Positions 36,821 to 46,220 of a DNA stretch of 64,000 nucleotides are shown piece after piece. Within the stretch, counting starts at the first letter, position 1; each line of letters opens with the position of its first letter. Source of the DNA: Dyella humicola (GTDB taxonomy: Bacteria; Pseudomonadota; Gammaproteobacteria; Xanthomonadales; Rhodanobacteraceae); NCBI RefSeq assembly GCF_026283945.1, contig NZ_JAPDPC010000001.1:1426001-1490000 (forward strand), given 5' to 3'. The notes below the pieces were generated by a model. The model had not been told where the DNA came from. It ran no database searches and worked only from the letters and a program-made list of their open reading frames with translations. Made by a program: the position numbers and the translations under genes.

Positions 36821-37714
36821 TCAGAGGTGGGCCTTGAACCAGTCAATGGCCTCGCGAGATGCAGTGTCGAATTCACCCAGGTAGGGGTCAAAGTGACCGC
36901 CCTTAGTGATGACCAGCCGTTTCGGTTCGAGTGCGCGTTGGTAAGCCTTGAGGGCAAGATCCGTTGCAGCCGTATGGTCGTGCTCGGCCACGAGCATGAG
37001 TAGCGGCGTCGGGGATACTCGATCGACGAAGTCGCCTGGGGAGTACATACGCGCCCACCGCGTGGAGCGCACGGTGACTTTGTTCTCCCACACTCCCTCC
37101 GGTACGGGACGGAGATAGAAGCTCACAACGTCGGCTGCCTTGTACGACGCAAGCTTGGTGAGGTCTTCGCTGACGATCAGTTGGGTGGCGGGCGGCTCGC
37201 CCCGCAGCTGAGCGCGTTCATCGGCTGCGAATTTAGCCTCCAGATCGGCGACTGCGTCGGGCGTTACGCGACGGAGACCAGCGGCGTAACCGTCGATGGT
37301 GGGAACCTGGGAGACCACCGCCTTCAAGCGTCGATCGGTCGCGCCGAGGACGATGGCATGGCCTCCAGCGAAGCTCGTACCCCAGAGACCCACGCGGTTC
37401 TCGTCCACTTCAGGCCGGTCTTGCAGATAGGAAATGGCGCGACGCCAATCCGTAATCTGCACCCATGGGTTGATGTCCTGCCTCGGCACGCCGCCGCTGT
37501 CACCAAAACCACGATGGTCATGGAGAAGTACGACGAAGCCGGCGTCTGCGAGAGCTTCCGCCATCGGCTCGATACCGTGGTATTTCGTTCCACCGTAGCC
37601 ATGAGCCATGGTGACGGCGGGCAGCGAACCAATACGGTTCCCTGGAACAAAAAGCCAAGCTGACAGTTCAATGCCTCCCTCGGCGGGAAAGCGGACTTCT
37701 TCTTTACGGAACAT
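36821..37714 (-). CDS. Alpha/beta hydrolase (dienelactone-hydrolase-like)
   Basis: A 297-residue alpha/beta hydrolase without a signal peptide. The oxyanion region is AHGYGGTKY, the nucleophile serine is in GLWGTSFAGGHA, and the final histidine is in ITKGGHFDPYLG. The N-terminal EEVRFPAEGGIELSAWLF and later GFGDSGG segments match the family of cytoplasmic peptidase/esterase-like hydrolases with an extra lid. It lies 19 bp after an enoyl-CoA hydratase gene and 19 bp before the small antitoxin-like gene, all on the same strand. Substrate unknown. Confidence 0.85.
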   Translation of the reverse strand: MFRKEEVRFPAEGGIELSAWLFVPGNRIGSLPAVTMAHGYGGTKYHGIEPMAEALADAGFVVLLHDHRGFGDSGGVPRQDINPWVQITDWRRAISYLQDRPEVDENRVGLWGTSFAGGHAIVLGATDRRLKAVVSQVPTIDGYAAGLRRVTPDAVADLEAKFAADERAQLRGEPPATQLIVSEDLTKLASYKAADVVSFYLRPVPEGVWENKVTVRSTRWARMYSPGDFVDRVSPTPLLMLVAEHDHTAATDLALKAYQRALEPKRLVITKGGHFDPYLGEFDTASREAIDWFKAHL

Positions 37715-37733
37715 GGCATAGCCCTCATTTGGA

Positions 37734-38555
37734 TTACTTGTTAGGCAGCTGGCCTAGGAGATCGGCCAGCTCGAGTTCCGCAAATCGCGTTTGGAATCCG
37801 CTGTGAATGGCGGCCTGGATTCGGCCGATAGCTTCGGGAGTGCGGACACCCTCGGCGAACAGGTCAGAGTCGTGTCGGAAGTCCTCAACAGGAGCGAGGG
37901 CAATGGCATTCACGCGCTCTTTGACAACGGCGTGCCCGGTCGCGGGAAAGCTTGCGATACGTTTGGCCAATACACGGACAAAATCGTCGAGGAGTTCTAT
38001 CGGCAGCGCACGATTGATCCATCCGTACCTTTCAGCGGTATCAGCGTCGTAATCTTCCGCGCTAAGCATCACCTCCAAGGCGCGCGCGCGCCCCAAGAGC
38101 CGGGTGAGATGCTGGGCGCCACCGCCGCCGGGAATGAGGCCAAAGGCAGCCTCCATCTGGCTAAAGATCGCCGACTCGTGCGCGGCAAAACGCATGTCGC
38201 AGGCGAGTATGAATTCACTTCCGGCACCGCGAACGCGTCCATCAATTTGAGCGATCGTGACAAGCCGACTGGCGCTGAGGTGGCGAAAGAGAAGTGCGAT
38301 AGAGGCTTCCCCGGTGAGCTTCGCCGCCTCTTCTCGGTACTCCTTAACGCGCATGACATCGACGTGCGAAATGAAGTAGTCCGGGTCGTCGCTCTTGAAC
38401 ACGATCACTTTGTAGGCGCTGTTGGCCTCTGCTTTCCTGATGAGCGAAACCAGGTCACGGACCAGTGCCGGACCTAACAGGTTCATCGGGGGTGCGGCGA
38501 TTCTCACGAACAAAACCGCCCCTTCACCGCGCACGGTGAGTGTTTCAAACTGCAT
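37734..38555 (-). CDS. Enoyl-CoA hydratase/isomerase family protein
   Basis: Crotonase-fold protein of 273 aa with the oxyanion-hole regions FKSDDPDYFISHVDVMRVKEY and AQIDGRVRGAGSEFILACD. The active-site stretch MEAAFGLIPGGGGAQHLTRLLG has the GGGG and glutamine of many isomerase-like members and lacks the classical second glutamate. It sits between the cupin and the alpha/beta hydrolase genes of a hydrolase operon. Like the enoyl-CoA hydratase at 8460, it has an isochorismatase-type hydrolase in the same gene set. Confidence 0.85.
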   Translation of the reverse strand: MQFETLTVRGEGAVLFVRIAAPPMNLLGPALVRDLVSLIRKAEANSAYKVIVFKSDDPDYFISHVDVMRVKEYREEAAKLTGEASIALLFRHLSASRLVTIAQIDGRVRGAGSEFILACDMRFAAHESAIFSQMEAAFGLIPGGGGAQHLTRLLGRARALEVMLSAEDYDADTAERYGWINRALPIELLDDFVRVLAKRIASFPATGHAVVKERVNAIALAPVEDFRHDSDLFAEGVRTPEAIGRIQAAIHSGFQTRFAELELADLLGQLPNK

Positions 38556-38606
38556 GGGATGCCTCGCTAAGGTGGAGTAATGGTTGGCGGGTCGCGCTGT
38601 GCGCGG

Positions 38607-39020
38607 CTAAGGGCTAGCGCCATCAGCAACGACTTCTACGAGGGGCTTGCCCTTAGGCACCACATAGGTGCCGAGCTCCGCTGCGTTGCGCGATCCAATA
38701 TTCTTTGCACTGTGGATGACGCCTGCCGGCACGAACAGCACATCGCCCTGACCGAGCGTCCTGGGTGGCTGTCCTTGAAGCCGATACTCCAGCGTACCCT
38801 CGAGCACGTAGATGATCTCTTCGCCGGGGTGCCGGTGGCTGGGCGCAACCTTGCCGGGATCGATGTCGACACGAGCTTGCACCGTTTCCCATCCAGGGAG
38901 GCTAAGGTCGTGGCGCTGCAGATCGGTCCGTTGAACACCTACCGGCTGTGCATGCGCGGATTGAATGGCGGCGGCGCACGCAAGCACCCATAGGATCGCC
39001 GTGTTTCGAACAGCGCTCAT
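38607..39020 (-). CDS. Exported cupin-domain protein
   Basis: A 137-residue single cupin with a signal peptide (TAILWVLACAAAIQSAHAQP, cleavage after AHA). The first cupin motif SHRHPGEEIIYVLEG and second GDVLFVPAGVIHSAKN keep the histidines and glutamate that bind a metal. The start overlaps the epoxide hydrolase stop as ATGA, so the two are coupled. A dioxygenase, isomerase or binding role in the periplasm is possible; nothing more specific can be said. Confidence 0.85.
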   Translation of the reverse strand: MSAVRNTAILWVLACAAAIQSAHAQPVGVQRTDLQRHDLSLPGWETVQARVDIDPGKVAPSHRHPGEEIIYVLEGTLEYRLQGQPPRTLGQGDVLFVPAGVIHSAKNIGSRNAAELGTYVVPKGKPLVEVVADGASP

Positions 39021-40360
39021 GGTTGCTTCTCGCTCACTTGCTCACGAAGAGGGCGGAAGCCGGCGCGAACTTCTTTGGCAAACAGCTGCGGTTGCTCCCA
39101 TGCCGCGAAGTGGCCGCCCTTTTCGGCCTCATGGAAGTAGATCAAATGCGGGTAGGCGCGCCGGGTCCACGATTCCGGTGGGCGATAGGCGTCCTCCTGG
39201 AACACGCTGACTGCCACTGGCAATGTGATCTCGGTTGTCTTCTGTGCGGCTGAGAACAGTGGGCTGCGGCCCTTGTTTTCCCAATAAAGCCGACCCGCTG
39301 ACGCAGCACTATCCGTCAACCAATAGAGCGTGAAATCGTCCAGGACCTCATCCTTGGATGGAGTCTGCTTGGGGTCATTGCCATAGTCCCAATGCACGAA
39401 GCCGGGATGCCCGAGCATGAAGGCGGCCATGAAAGCGGGGGAATCCGTAACGCCGTAACCGATCGTTTGAGGACGAGTTCCCAGCATGGTGATGTATGAC
39501 GTGGCGCCCTGCTTGCTGTAAGCCGCGACTGCGTCAAACGTGGCGCGCTCCTTATCGGAAAGGCCAGCGGGCGCAGGTCCACCGGTGGCCAGGGCAGCAG
39601 CCACTTCTGGCGGAATCGACGCGGGCAGGTTGAGATGGATGCCCAGAAGACCCTTGGGTGCCTCACGCGCCATGGCGGTCGTAATCAAGGCGCCCCAGTC
39701 TCCGCCCTGGGCAACGTAGCGGCTATAGCCAAGGCGGCTCATCAGCTCTGCCCACACATGCGCGATGCGTTCCGGACCCCAACCCGTGTCGGTCGGCTTG
39801 CCCGACAGTCCATAGCCGGGAATGGACGGAATCACCAGGTCGAACGCGTCCGCATCTTTGCCACCGAAAGCCGTCGGGTCCGTCAACGGTCCGATGACCT
39901 TCGTAAACTCAAACACTGAGCCTGGCCAACCATGCGTGATGAGCAACGGAAGTGCCTTCGGGCTCTTGGAGCGCACCCAGATGAAGTGGATATCCACGCC
40001 ATCGATGTTTGTTACGAACTGCGGTAGCGCATTGAGACGAGCTTCCGCCTTGCGCCAGTCGTAGTTCGTCCCCCAGTACTTAACGAGTGCCTGGAGCTTT
40101 TCGAGCTGCGCCCCCTGGGAACGATCGCTGACCGTTTCCTTATCCGGCCAGCGGGTCTCCTCCAGGCGTTTGCGAAGGTCTGCGAGCTGCTCGGCCGAGA
40201 CGTGCATGCGGAAGGGGCGAATGGCCTCGGCGACGGTATGCGAACCAGCGGCCACCGGGGACGTGGATGAGGCGTCGTCATTACCACCGCGCGCGGCGCT
40301 TGTGACGGTTGAGAACGACAGTGCCAGGGCGATGGCAGTAGCCGCGTACTTCAGTTTCAT
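39017..40360 (-). CDS. Exported epoxide hydrolase (EHN domain + alpha/beta hydrolase)
   Basis: A 447-residue protein with a signal peptide (KYAATAIALALSFSTVTSAA). The N-terminal EHN domain is at about 45-150 (IRPFRMHVSAEQLADLRKRL), and the alpha/beta hydrolase core carries the oxyanion motif ITHGWPGS and the nucleophilic aspartate in AQGGDWGAL. The final histidine lies in EKGGHFAAWEQP. This is the layout of the juvenile-hormone/bacterial EHN epoxide hydrolases; export to the periplasm is less usual. ATG at 40360 has GAGG nine bases upstream. It is the second gene after the isochorismatase-like gene. Confidence 0.87.
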   Translation of the reverse strand: MKLKYAATAIALALSFSTVTSAARGGNDDASSTSPVAAGSHTVAEAIRPFRMHVSAEQLADLRKRLEETRWPDKETVSDRSQGAQLEKLQALVKYWGTNYDWRKAEARLNALPQFVTNIDGVDIHFIWVRSKSPKALPLLITHGWPGSVFEFTKVIGPLTDPTAFGGKDADAFDLVIPSIPGYGLSGKPTDTGWGPERIAHVWAELMSRLGYSRYVAQGGDWGALITTAMAREAPKGLLGIHLNLPASIPPEVAAALATGGPAPAGLSDKERATFDAVAAYSKQGATSYITMLGTRPQTIGYGVTDSPAFMAAFMLGHPGFVHWDYGNDPKQTPSKDEVLDDFTLYWLTDSAASAGRLYWENKGRSPLFSAAQKTTEITLPVAVSVFQEDAYRPPESWTRRAYPHLIYFHEAEKGGHFAAWEQPQLFAKEVRAGFRPLREQVSEKQP

Positions 40361-40370
40361 AGTGGTTTCC

Positions 40371-40991
40371 TCAGGGGAGTGACGCGATGAGTTGCTCGGT
40401 GGTGAGAATGGCGTGTGCGTACGTCGGGCCATTCAGTTCGTGCGCCGCGTGCATAAGTTCGGGAGATAGCGCGGCGGTGGCATCACGCACCAGCGTGACG
40501 TGGTAGCCGAGCTCAGAAGCGAATCGAGCGGAGCATTCGATGCATGTGTTGGCCAGCAGACCCGCGAAAATGACGTGTGTGATCCCACGCTGTTTGAGGC
40601 GAAGGTCGAGGTCGGTGTTGGCGAACCCGCTGGAACCCCAATGCTCGGCTACTACGACGTCGCCTTCCTTCGGCGCGAGTTCTGGATACCAGTCGCCGCC
40701 CCATTCCCCGCGCGCAAAGTGATGTCCGCGCATCACGGAGCGTTGACTGGGTGTCGGGTGAGCCCAATCTTCGTAGTCGCCCGCCTCCCAGCGGCGGTGG
40801 GGCACGAAAAAGATCGGGATTCCATGTGCCCGCATGGCGCGGTCTAAGGCCACCAGGTGTTCAAGGAGGTTAATGTCGTTGGCGACCGGCTCAAGGCGCG
40901 GCCAGACCTTTCCGCCGTGGGATAGAAAGTCGTTGTATGGGTCGACCAGCAGATAGGCCGTTCGATTTGAGGGGTAGGTGAGGTGTGGCAT
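40371..40991 (-). CDS. Isochorismatase-family cysteine hydrolase
   Basis: A 206-residue cysteine hydrolase closely related to the one at 10042-10665. The catalytic aspartate is in AYLLVDPYNDFL and the cysteine in GLLANTCIECSARF; both share PHRRWEAGDYEDW and the AEHWGSSGFANTDLD block with the paralogue. First gene of an operon with epoxide hydrolase, cupin, enoyl-CoA hydratase and alpha/beta hydrolase genes. Divergent from the LysR gene at 41116. Its stop is 10 bp from the epoxide hydrolase start. Confidence 0.85.
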   Translation of the reverse strand: MPHLTYPSNRTAYLLVDPYNDFLSHGGKVWPRLEPVANDINLLEHLVALDRAMRAHGIPIFFVPHRRWEAGDYEDWAHPTPSQRSVMRGHHFARGEWGGDWYPELAPKEGDVVVAEHWGSSGFANTDLDLRLKQRGITHVIFAGLLANTCIECSARFASELGYHVTLVRDATAALSPELMHAAHELNGPTYAHAILTTEQLIASLP

Positions 40992-41115
40992 TGGGGGCTC
41001 CGGTCAAAACCCGCCTGGTCATCCAGGTGCCGGGTACGGAGCACACGCTAGTAGCTACCAAATTCACGCAGTAGCCATTACTTTCGGGAGGAGCCCTTTC
41101 GTGAGGTGAGAGGCA

Positions 41116-42018
41116 ATGGACCGATTCGACGGCATAACCACTCTCTTGGCCGCGGTCGACGCAGGAAGCCTCTCAGCGGCAAGCCGACAGTTACGGATTC
41201 CATTGCCAACCGTCAGTCGGCGGGTCGCCGATCTCGAAGAGCAATTGAAGGTGCGACTGCTCTTGCGGGGTCATCGAAGCCTCACGCTAACGGAAGCAGG
41301 GCGCTCGTACGTTGCCTCATGTCGCCGCATCATGGAGGACTTGGCCGAAGCAGAACGCACGGCCATTGGTGAGTACCACACCCCACGAGGAGAGTTGGTC
41401 TTCAGCGTCCCGCTTGTAATGGGGCTGGCCCAAGGCCTCCCTGTCGCTGCGGAGTTTCTGCGGGCCTACCCGGACATTCGCATGCGGGTGCAGCTCGTCG
41501 ATCGAATCGTGAATTTGCTTGAAGAGCACGTGGATGTCGCTTTACGTGTCGGCGTGCTACCCGATAGCAGCTTGGTCGCCACGCGCGTTGGCATGATCAA
41601 ACGCGTTCTATGTGCGAGCCCCGAATACCTGAAAGAGCATGGCAAACCAACGTCCCCGGAAGAACTCTCTTCACACCACTGTGTTGGATACGAAACCATC
41701 ACGGCGGGAACAAATTGGGACTTTCACCACGAAGGACGCATGCAGACAGTCGCCATATCCCCAAGAATCATCGTCAATTCTATCGAGGGCGCAGTTGTTG
41801 CCGCGACCGCCGGCGTCGGCATCGCTCGCGTATTGTCGTACCAGATCGAGAAGCTGGTGGCGGCTGGAGCGTTGGTTCAACTGTTGGAGGCGCACGATCC
41901 GCCGGCCATGCCGGTAAGCCTGATCTATCCTGAGCAGCGTCAAGTTCCACTCAAGTTGCGAGCCTTTCTGGATTTCGCGATCCCTCGACTTCGAAGTCGT
42001 CTCAGTCACGCAACTTAG
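41116..42018 (+). CDS. LysR-family transcriptional regulator
   Basis: A 300-residue LysR regulator: helix-turn-helix in residues 1-60 (LLAAVDAGSLSAASRQLRIPLPTVSRRVADLE), effector domain from 90 to 290 (VDVALRVGVLPDSSLVATRVG). CrgA/AaeR-like subgroup. Divergent from the isochorismatase-type operon, which it probably controls. The ATG at 41116 gives a normal N-terminus, but no clear ribosome-binding site is visible. Confidence 0.85.
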   Translation: MDRFDGITTLLAAVDAGSLSAASRQLRIPLPTVSRRVADLEEQLKVRLLLRGHRSLTLTEAGRSYVASCRRIMEDLAEAERTAIGEYHTPRGELVFSVPLVMGLAQGLPVAAEFLRAYPDIRMRVQLVDRIVNLLEEHVDVALRVGVLPDSSLVATRVGMIKRVLCASPEYLKEHGKPTSPEELSSHHCVGYETITAGTNWDFHHEGRMQTVAISPRIIVNSIEGAVVAATAGVGIARVLSYQIEKLVAAGALVQLLEAHDPPAMPVSLIYPEQRQVPLKLRAFLDFAIPRLRSRLSHAT

Positions 42019-42383
42019 GCGACCCCTAGATTCACCGACTGTCCGATTTCGACCCACGGCCGCATTCCCCGAACCAGGGCCTCTCATCGATGGTCGCGGA
42101 GGCGGGGTGATTAGCCCGTGTTTCGATGGTAGAGCGAACGTCGCCTCGCTATGGGTGTTGCAACGACCGACTGAACCCGCAACCCAAAGCAGGCCTAATG
42201 CCGTCGGTAATGGAGAGAAGCGCCGACCTCGCTGAGACCCGTCGTGGTCGTAACGCTTGTGTCGTCGTTAGCGCTAGCAGCGAGGTCTCCACGCCAGAAC
42301 TGTCTGTTCCAAACCTGGCAGGGCGCGACTCGTCGCGTTGTCACGCTCTCGGCTCGGATTCGCTGCTCGTTCAGGCCGGTACT
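42019..42383. other. Convergent intergenic region with a GTGATTAG box
   Basis: 365 bp between the 3' ends of a LysR gene and an NmrA-type gene. No credible gene. At 42106-42134, GTGATTAG then GTGTTTCGATGGTAGAG resembles the right-end box of repeat element A. Nothing else noted. Confidence 0.4.
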
Positions 42384-43250
42384 TCAACCGGCAAACGCTT
42401 CCTTCTGCGTTTGAGCGAAAGTCTCAAAAGAGGTTGCTTTTTGTCCGGTTACTTCCTCTACCGCACTGGAAACCTGTGCTGTGTAGCCCAACTTCACGAC
42501 ATGATAATGCTCTAACAAGGCTTCGACGATTTCAGCAGGCATACCTGCTCCTTGCATAGAAGCGCGAGCAGCGTCAGTCGGTACATCTACGTACTTAATT
42601 ACTTTCCCGGTCACCGAGGAAAGAATCTTCGCAATGTCGGCACCAGAAAGTGCCGCTGGCCCCGACAGGTAATACGCTTTGTTCTCATGACCTTCTTCCG
42701 TCAAGACCCGATAAGCAACCTGGGCTATATCGCGAGCATCGACGTAAGCCGATTTACCCTCGCCATGCGTCGCATAGAAGGCCCCATGAGCACGAATGGT
42801 ATGTGAGCTGAACTTGCTCAAGTTCTGCATGAAGGCATTTGCGCGCAAGAACGTATAAGCAATGCCGGACTGTTCCATTTCATTTTCGATCGCCCTGTGC
42901 CACTTGGCCAGCGTGTCCAAGTCGATTTCAGCCCCGCCGCCCGATAACTTGACAAGATGTTTCACGCCGGCGGCTTTCGCTGCGCGAATGATCGAAGAAG
43001 AGAGCTCCACAATGTCCGGAACAAGCGGTGTTGCAAAATACACTTTTTGGATTCCGATCATGGCCTTTTCTAGCGAGTCGACATCGTTCATATCGGCTTG
43101 AACCAATTCGACACCTAAGGCTTGCAGTTCGCTCTTGTTGCTTGTCGGGCGAACGGTGGCGCGAGTTTTATGGCCATTCTTGATCAGAAGCCTGACCAAC
43201 TCCTTGCCTGTTGTTCCCGTGGCTCCAATCACCAAAATGGTTGCAGTCAT
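42384..43250 (-). CDS. NmrA-like NAD(P)H-binding reductase
   Basis: A 288-residue atypical SDR of the NmrA/QorB type. The glycine-rich loop is VIGATGTTGKELVRLL, then RATVRPTSNKSE for the 2'-phosphate side, and KLSGGGAEIDLD further on. The catalytic tyrosine of classical SDRs is not conserved, as is usual here. ATG at 43250 with GAGGAG ten bases upstream; a very long open frame continues upstream but is the antisense of the MATE gene and is rejected. Likely an NAD(P)H:quinone-type reductase or a redox-sensing protein. Confidence 0.82.
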   Translation of the reverse strand: MTATILVIGATGTTGKELVRLLIKNGHKTRATVRPTSNKSELQALGVELVQADMNDVDSLEKAMIGIQKVYFATPLVPDIVELSSSIIRAAKAAGVKHLVKLSGGGAEIDLDTLAKWHRAIENEMEQSGIAYTFLRANAFMQNLSKFSSHTIRAHGAFYATHGEGKSAYVDARDIAQVAYRVLTEEGHENKAYYLSGPAALSGADIAKILSSVTGKVIKYVDVPTDAARASMQGAGMPAEIVEALLEHYHVVKLGYTAQVSSAVEEVTGQKATSFETFAQTQKEAFAG

Positions 43251-43402
43251 ACCTGATTGACTCCTCTTATCCGTTGCTTTCACTTGATCAAGCCTCACAA
43301 AAAACGGGTCTTTGCTCGTTTGTAGTCGTCGAGCATGTCTCTGTCGGGTGCTCGAACCAGACACTGGGTTTCGCTCGTTGCGGGAAAACATTGCCGTGGT
43401 GA

Positions 43403-44785
43403 CTAACGATCCCAGCGGGTCCGCAGGAATCCAATCAAGCTGATGGTCGCTGCCACAATGACGCTGACGGCGACCAGTACGAAAGCAGCGTGCAAGCTCG
43501 CGTAGCCTTGCAGGACTAGCACCATCGCGGTCAGCGCAAATATGCAGCGCACCACGCTCGCAGTCATCGGCCAGAGGATGCGTCGTGCCCCTTGACCTGC
43601 GAAGTAGAGTTCGAAAATCACGCCTAAGACAACATAGAAAGGTGCTACCACATGCAGGTATTGCGCGCCGACCGCGATAACGGCGCTGTCGTGGGTAAAA
43701 AGACCTAGCCAGGCTTGCGGAAAGAGCGACACGAACAATCCAACCAGGCCAACCACGCCGGCAACAAACAATACGTTCACGATCGCGACGCGTCGGGCAC
43801 GCACCACGTTGCCTGCCCCCAGGTTCGTGCCCACCAGCGTGATCGCGGCGGTGCCGCAGCCGAACATCACCGGCGACAGCAGCATCTCGAGGCGGGAGGC
43901 AATGCCGTAACCTGCGATGGCGGCGACGCTCACTGCACCGGCCGCGGCGGTCAGGGCGGTGACTGATATGGCCAACATGACCACGTTGATCGACGACAAC
44001 AATCCGACGCCGAGAATTGCATTGAAATGCTGGCGCTGCAGCGGATAGCGGCGTAGGCGTAGCGTCGAGGAGGGCGAACGCATGTAGACGATCACCACGG
44101 CGAGCGCGGCGATGCTGCACAGCACCTGCGCTATGCCGGCGCCTGCCACACCCATGCGCGGCGCACCCAACCAGCCGTTAATCAACACCGGCGACAGAAT
44201 CAGGCCAGCGACCGCACTGCCCATGATGGTCAGAGCCGGCACCTTGACGTTGCCGGCGCCGCGCAGCGCCGCCTGGAGCAACAGCATCATCCAAAACGAG
44301 ATCGCACCTCCGAACAGTATGTTGGAGTAGAGAACCGCCTGGTCCAGCGATGATCCGCTGCCGCCGAGACTGCGGTACAGCGCGGGGCCGGCCAACAGCA
44401 CCACCAGCGAGAACAGTCCACCTCCTACGGCGCCGATGACCACGGCGTGCCAGGCTAGGCTCTCCGCCTCGCCCTGACGGCGTGCGCCTATGGCGCGGGC
44501 GATGGCGGAGGATACGCCGCCGCCGATGCCGGCACTCGCTACCGTGGTCATCAGCAACATTACCGGAACCACGAGCGATGCTGCGGCGATCGCTTTCAGT
44601 CCCAGTGAGCTGACGAAATAGGTCTCGGCGACACTGAGCAAAGTCGTCATGAACAGCACGGCGACTGTCGGCAAGGCAAGGCGGATCAATTGTGGCAACA
44701 GTGGACCGTGGAGCAGAGTGCTGGCCGGCAAGTTGCCAGAGGACGGAGAGATCTTCTTGACCTGATTCGCAAGAGTAGCGGACAT
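43403..44785 (-). CDS. MATE-family multidrug efflux transporter
   Basis: A 460-residue membrane protein with 12 predicted helices and the two-fold MATE pattern: LIRLALPTVAVLFMTTLLSVAETYFVSSLG in the first half and SSINVVMLAISVTALTAAAGAVSVAAIAGYGIASRLE in the second. Exports cationic drugs or metabolites by Na+ or H+ antiport. Divergent from a LysR gene (45017) whose start lies 231 bp away; that regulator probably controls it. The NmrA-type gene downstream is 152 bp away and may be separate. Confidence 0.88.
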   Translation of the reverse strand: MSATLANQVKKISPSSGNLPASTLLHGPLLPQLIRLALPTVAVLFMTTLLSVAETYFVSSLGLKAIAAASLVVPVMLLMTTVASAGIGGGVSSAIARAIGARRQGEAESLAWHAVVIGAVGGGLFSLVVLLAGPALYRSLGGSGSSLDQAVLYSNILFGGAISFWMMLLLQAALRGAGNVKVPALTIMGSAVAGLILSPVLINGWLGAPRMGVAGAGIAQVLCSIAALAVVIVYMRSPSSTLRLRRYPLQRQHFNAILGVGLLSSINVVMLAISVTALTAAAGAVSVAAIAGYGIASRLEMLLSPVMFGCGTAAITLVGTNLGAGNVVRARRVAIVNVLFVAGVVGLVGLFVSLFPQAWLGLFTHDSAVIAVGAQYLHVVAPFYVVLGVIFELYFAGQGARRILWPMTASVVRCIFALTAMVLVLQGYASLHAAFVLVAVSVIVAATISLIGFLRTRWDR

Positions 44786-44986
44786 GAATTTTGTCTATGA
44801 AGGGGAGGAGCAGGCCGGCGTGAATGCGCTGCGTGACGGCGAGCAAACTAGGCGGTGGAAATCGGCCGCGCGCGGTCGATCCGACCCTGCCGGCGGTCGG
44901 TGACGAGGATGGTTTCGTGGAACAAGTGGAATCGGGGGAGGAGCTGCGATGGGGCTATCCTGGGTCCGCCGGAGCCACTTGACTAG

Positions 44987-45012
44987 TGCAATGTTTGGAA
45001 CCACATATTGCA
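44987..45012. promoter_or_regulatory. Candidate LysR-type binding site
   Basis: TGCAAT (44987-44992) and ATTGCA (45007-45012) form a perfect 6-bp inverted repeat with 14 bases between, just upstream of the LysR ATG at 45017 and in the gap to the divergent MATE gene. Compatible with an autoregulatory site. Assigned from symmetry alone. Confidence 0.4.
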
Positions 45013-45016
45013 TGGA

Positions 45017-45955
45017 ATGAAAACATACGATCTGAACCTGCTGCGCACACTCGACGCGCTACTGACCGCCGGTAGCGTCACCGGCGCCGCCGAGCGTCTT
45101 CACCTGAGCGTGCCGGCGACCAGTCACGCGCTCGCGCGTCTTCGTGAGATCACTGGCGACCCGCTCCTGGTGCGCGCTGGTCGGCGCCTGGTGCCTACGC
45201 CGCGTGCAATAGCGCTGCGCGAGCCGGTAGCGCGATGGATCGCGCAGGCCGCGGCACTGGCGCAGGCGCCGCGGGGAGAAGAATTGGCGGACACCGAACG
45301 TAGCTTTATCGTGCGCGCGCCGGATAGCTTCGCGATCGCCTTCGGCGGCGCCCTCGGCGCCGTGCTGGCGGCAGAGATGCCGCGCGCGCAGTTGCGCTTT
45401 GTGACCGAGGCACAAGAAGACGCCGGTGCGCTGCGCGACGGTCGCGTCGATCTCGACATCGGTACGTTCAGGCCGCGCGACCCGGAGATTGAAGTCGTCG
45501 ATTTATTTCGTCAGGCGCAGGTCGCGGTCGTGCGCGCCGGGCATCCGTTCGCCGAACGCCAAGCAACCGCGCGCCGCTACGCAGCACAGGCGCACGTGGA
45601 TGTGCAGCGACGTCCCGGGGCGCCATCGGTGGTCGATGACGCGCTGTCCGAGCTCGGCCTGGCGCGTCGCATTGTGCTCACCGTGGCGCACGCCAGCGCC
45701 GCGCCCGTCGTCGCCGCAGGGGGCGGCCTCGTCGCCACCCTCAGCGAGCGATTGGCGCAGGCAATGGCGCCAGGCCTCGGCCTCGTGGTGGTGCCGCTGC
45801 CGTTTCTTCCGCGCGGCGAGACAGTGGTCATGGCATGGCATCCGCGCCAAGCAGCCGACCCGGCGCACGCCTGGTTGCGGAAGCAGGTGCCGGCGGCGAT
45901 TGCTGCCTCGAGTGCCCCTATAAGCTATCGGAGAGTTTCAACGTCCTCGACTTGA
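45017..45955 (+). CDS. LysR-family transcriptional regulator (NodD/PcpR-like)
   Basis: A 312-residue LysR regulator beginning MKTYDLNLLRTLDALLTAGSVTGAAERLHLSVPATSHALARLRE, the NodD-like arrangement, unlike the CrgA-like LysR proteins elsewhere in this window. The effector domain is alanine- and arginine-rich, and the local base composition is higher in GC than the neighbours. The ATG at 45017 was chosen over an upstream TTG. Divergent from the MATE gene, its likely target. Confidence 0.85.
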   Translation: MKTYDLNLLRTLDALLTAGSVTGAAERLHLSVPATSHALARLREITGDPLLVRAGRRLVPTPRAIALREPVARWIAQAAALAQAPRGEELADTERSFIVRAPDSFAIAFGGALGAVLAAEMPRAQLRFVTEAQEDAGALRDGRVDLDIGTFRPRDPEIEVVDLFRQAQVAVVRAGHPFAERQATARRYAAQAHVDVQRRPGAPSVVDDALSELGLARRIVLTVAHASAAPVVAAGGGLVATLSERLAQAMAPGLGLVVVPLPFLPRGETVVMAWHPRQAADPAHAWLRKQVPAAIAASSAPISYRRVSTSST

Positions 45956-46220
45956 TCCCAGCCGCAAGCACGGCGCACGCTGACTAGCGCGGAGATAAAT
46001 GTCTGAGAATCTCCGAGCCGTGATCGTCTTAGCCCTTTCGTGCGCCAGGGGCGCGAGCCTGGGCTCTACACGCAAGCGTGGCCAAGGACAGGTTGGGAGC
46101 GTCTGCTTCCGACCTACCGCTACCTTACAGCGGTGCTTGAACTAGCCCTTCCAAAGTTTGAAGGCGCGGAGCTACCTGGGCCACCTGTGGCGCACTTGCT
46201 CTGTTACCGCGACGCGATGG

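Noticed and set aside
42384-44120. A 578-codon open frame on the minus strand
   Set aside because: Only the last 288 codons are protein-like; the earlier part overlaps the MATE gene in another frame and has the composition of a shadow frame.
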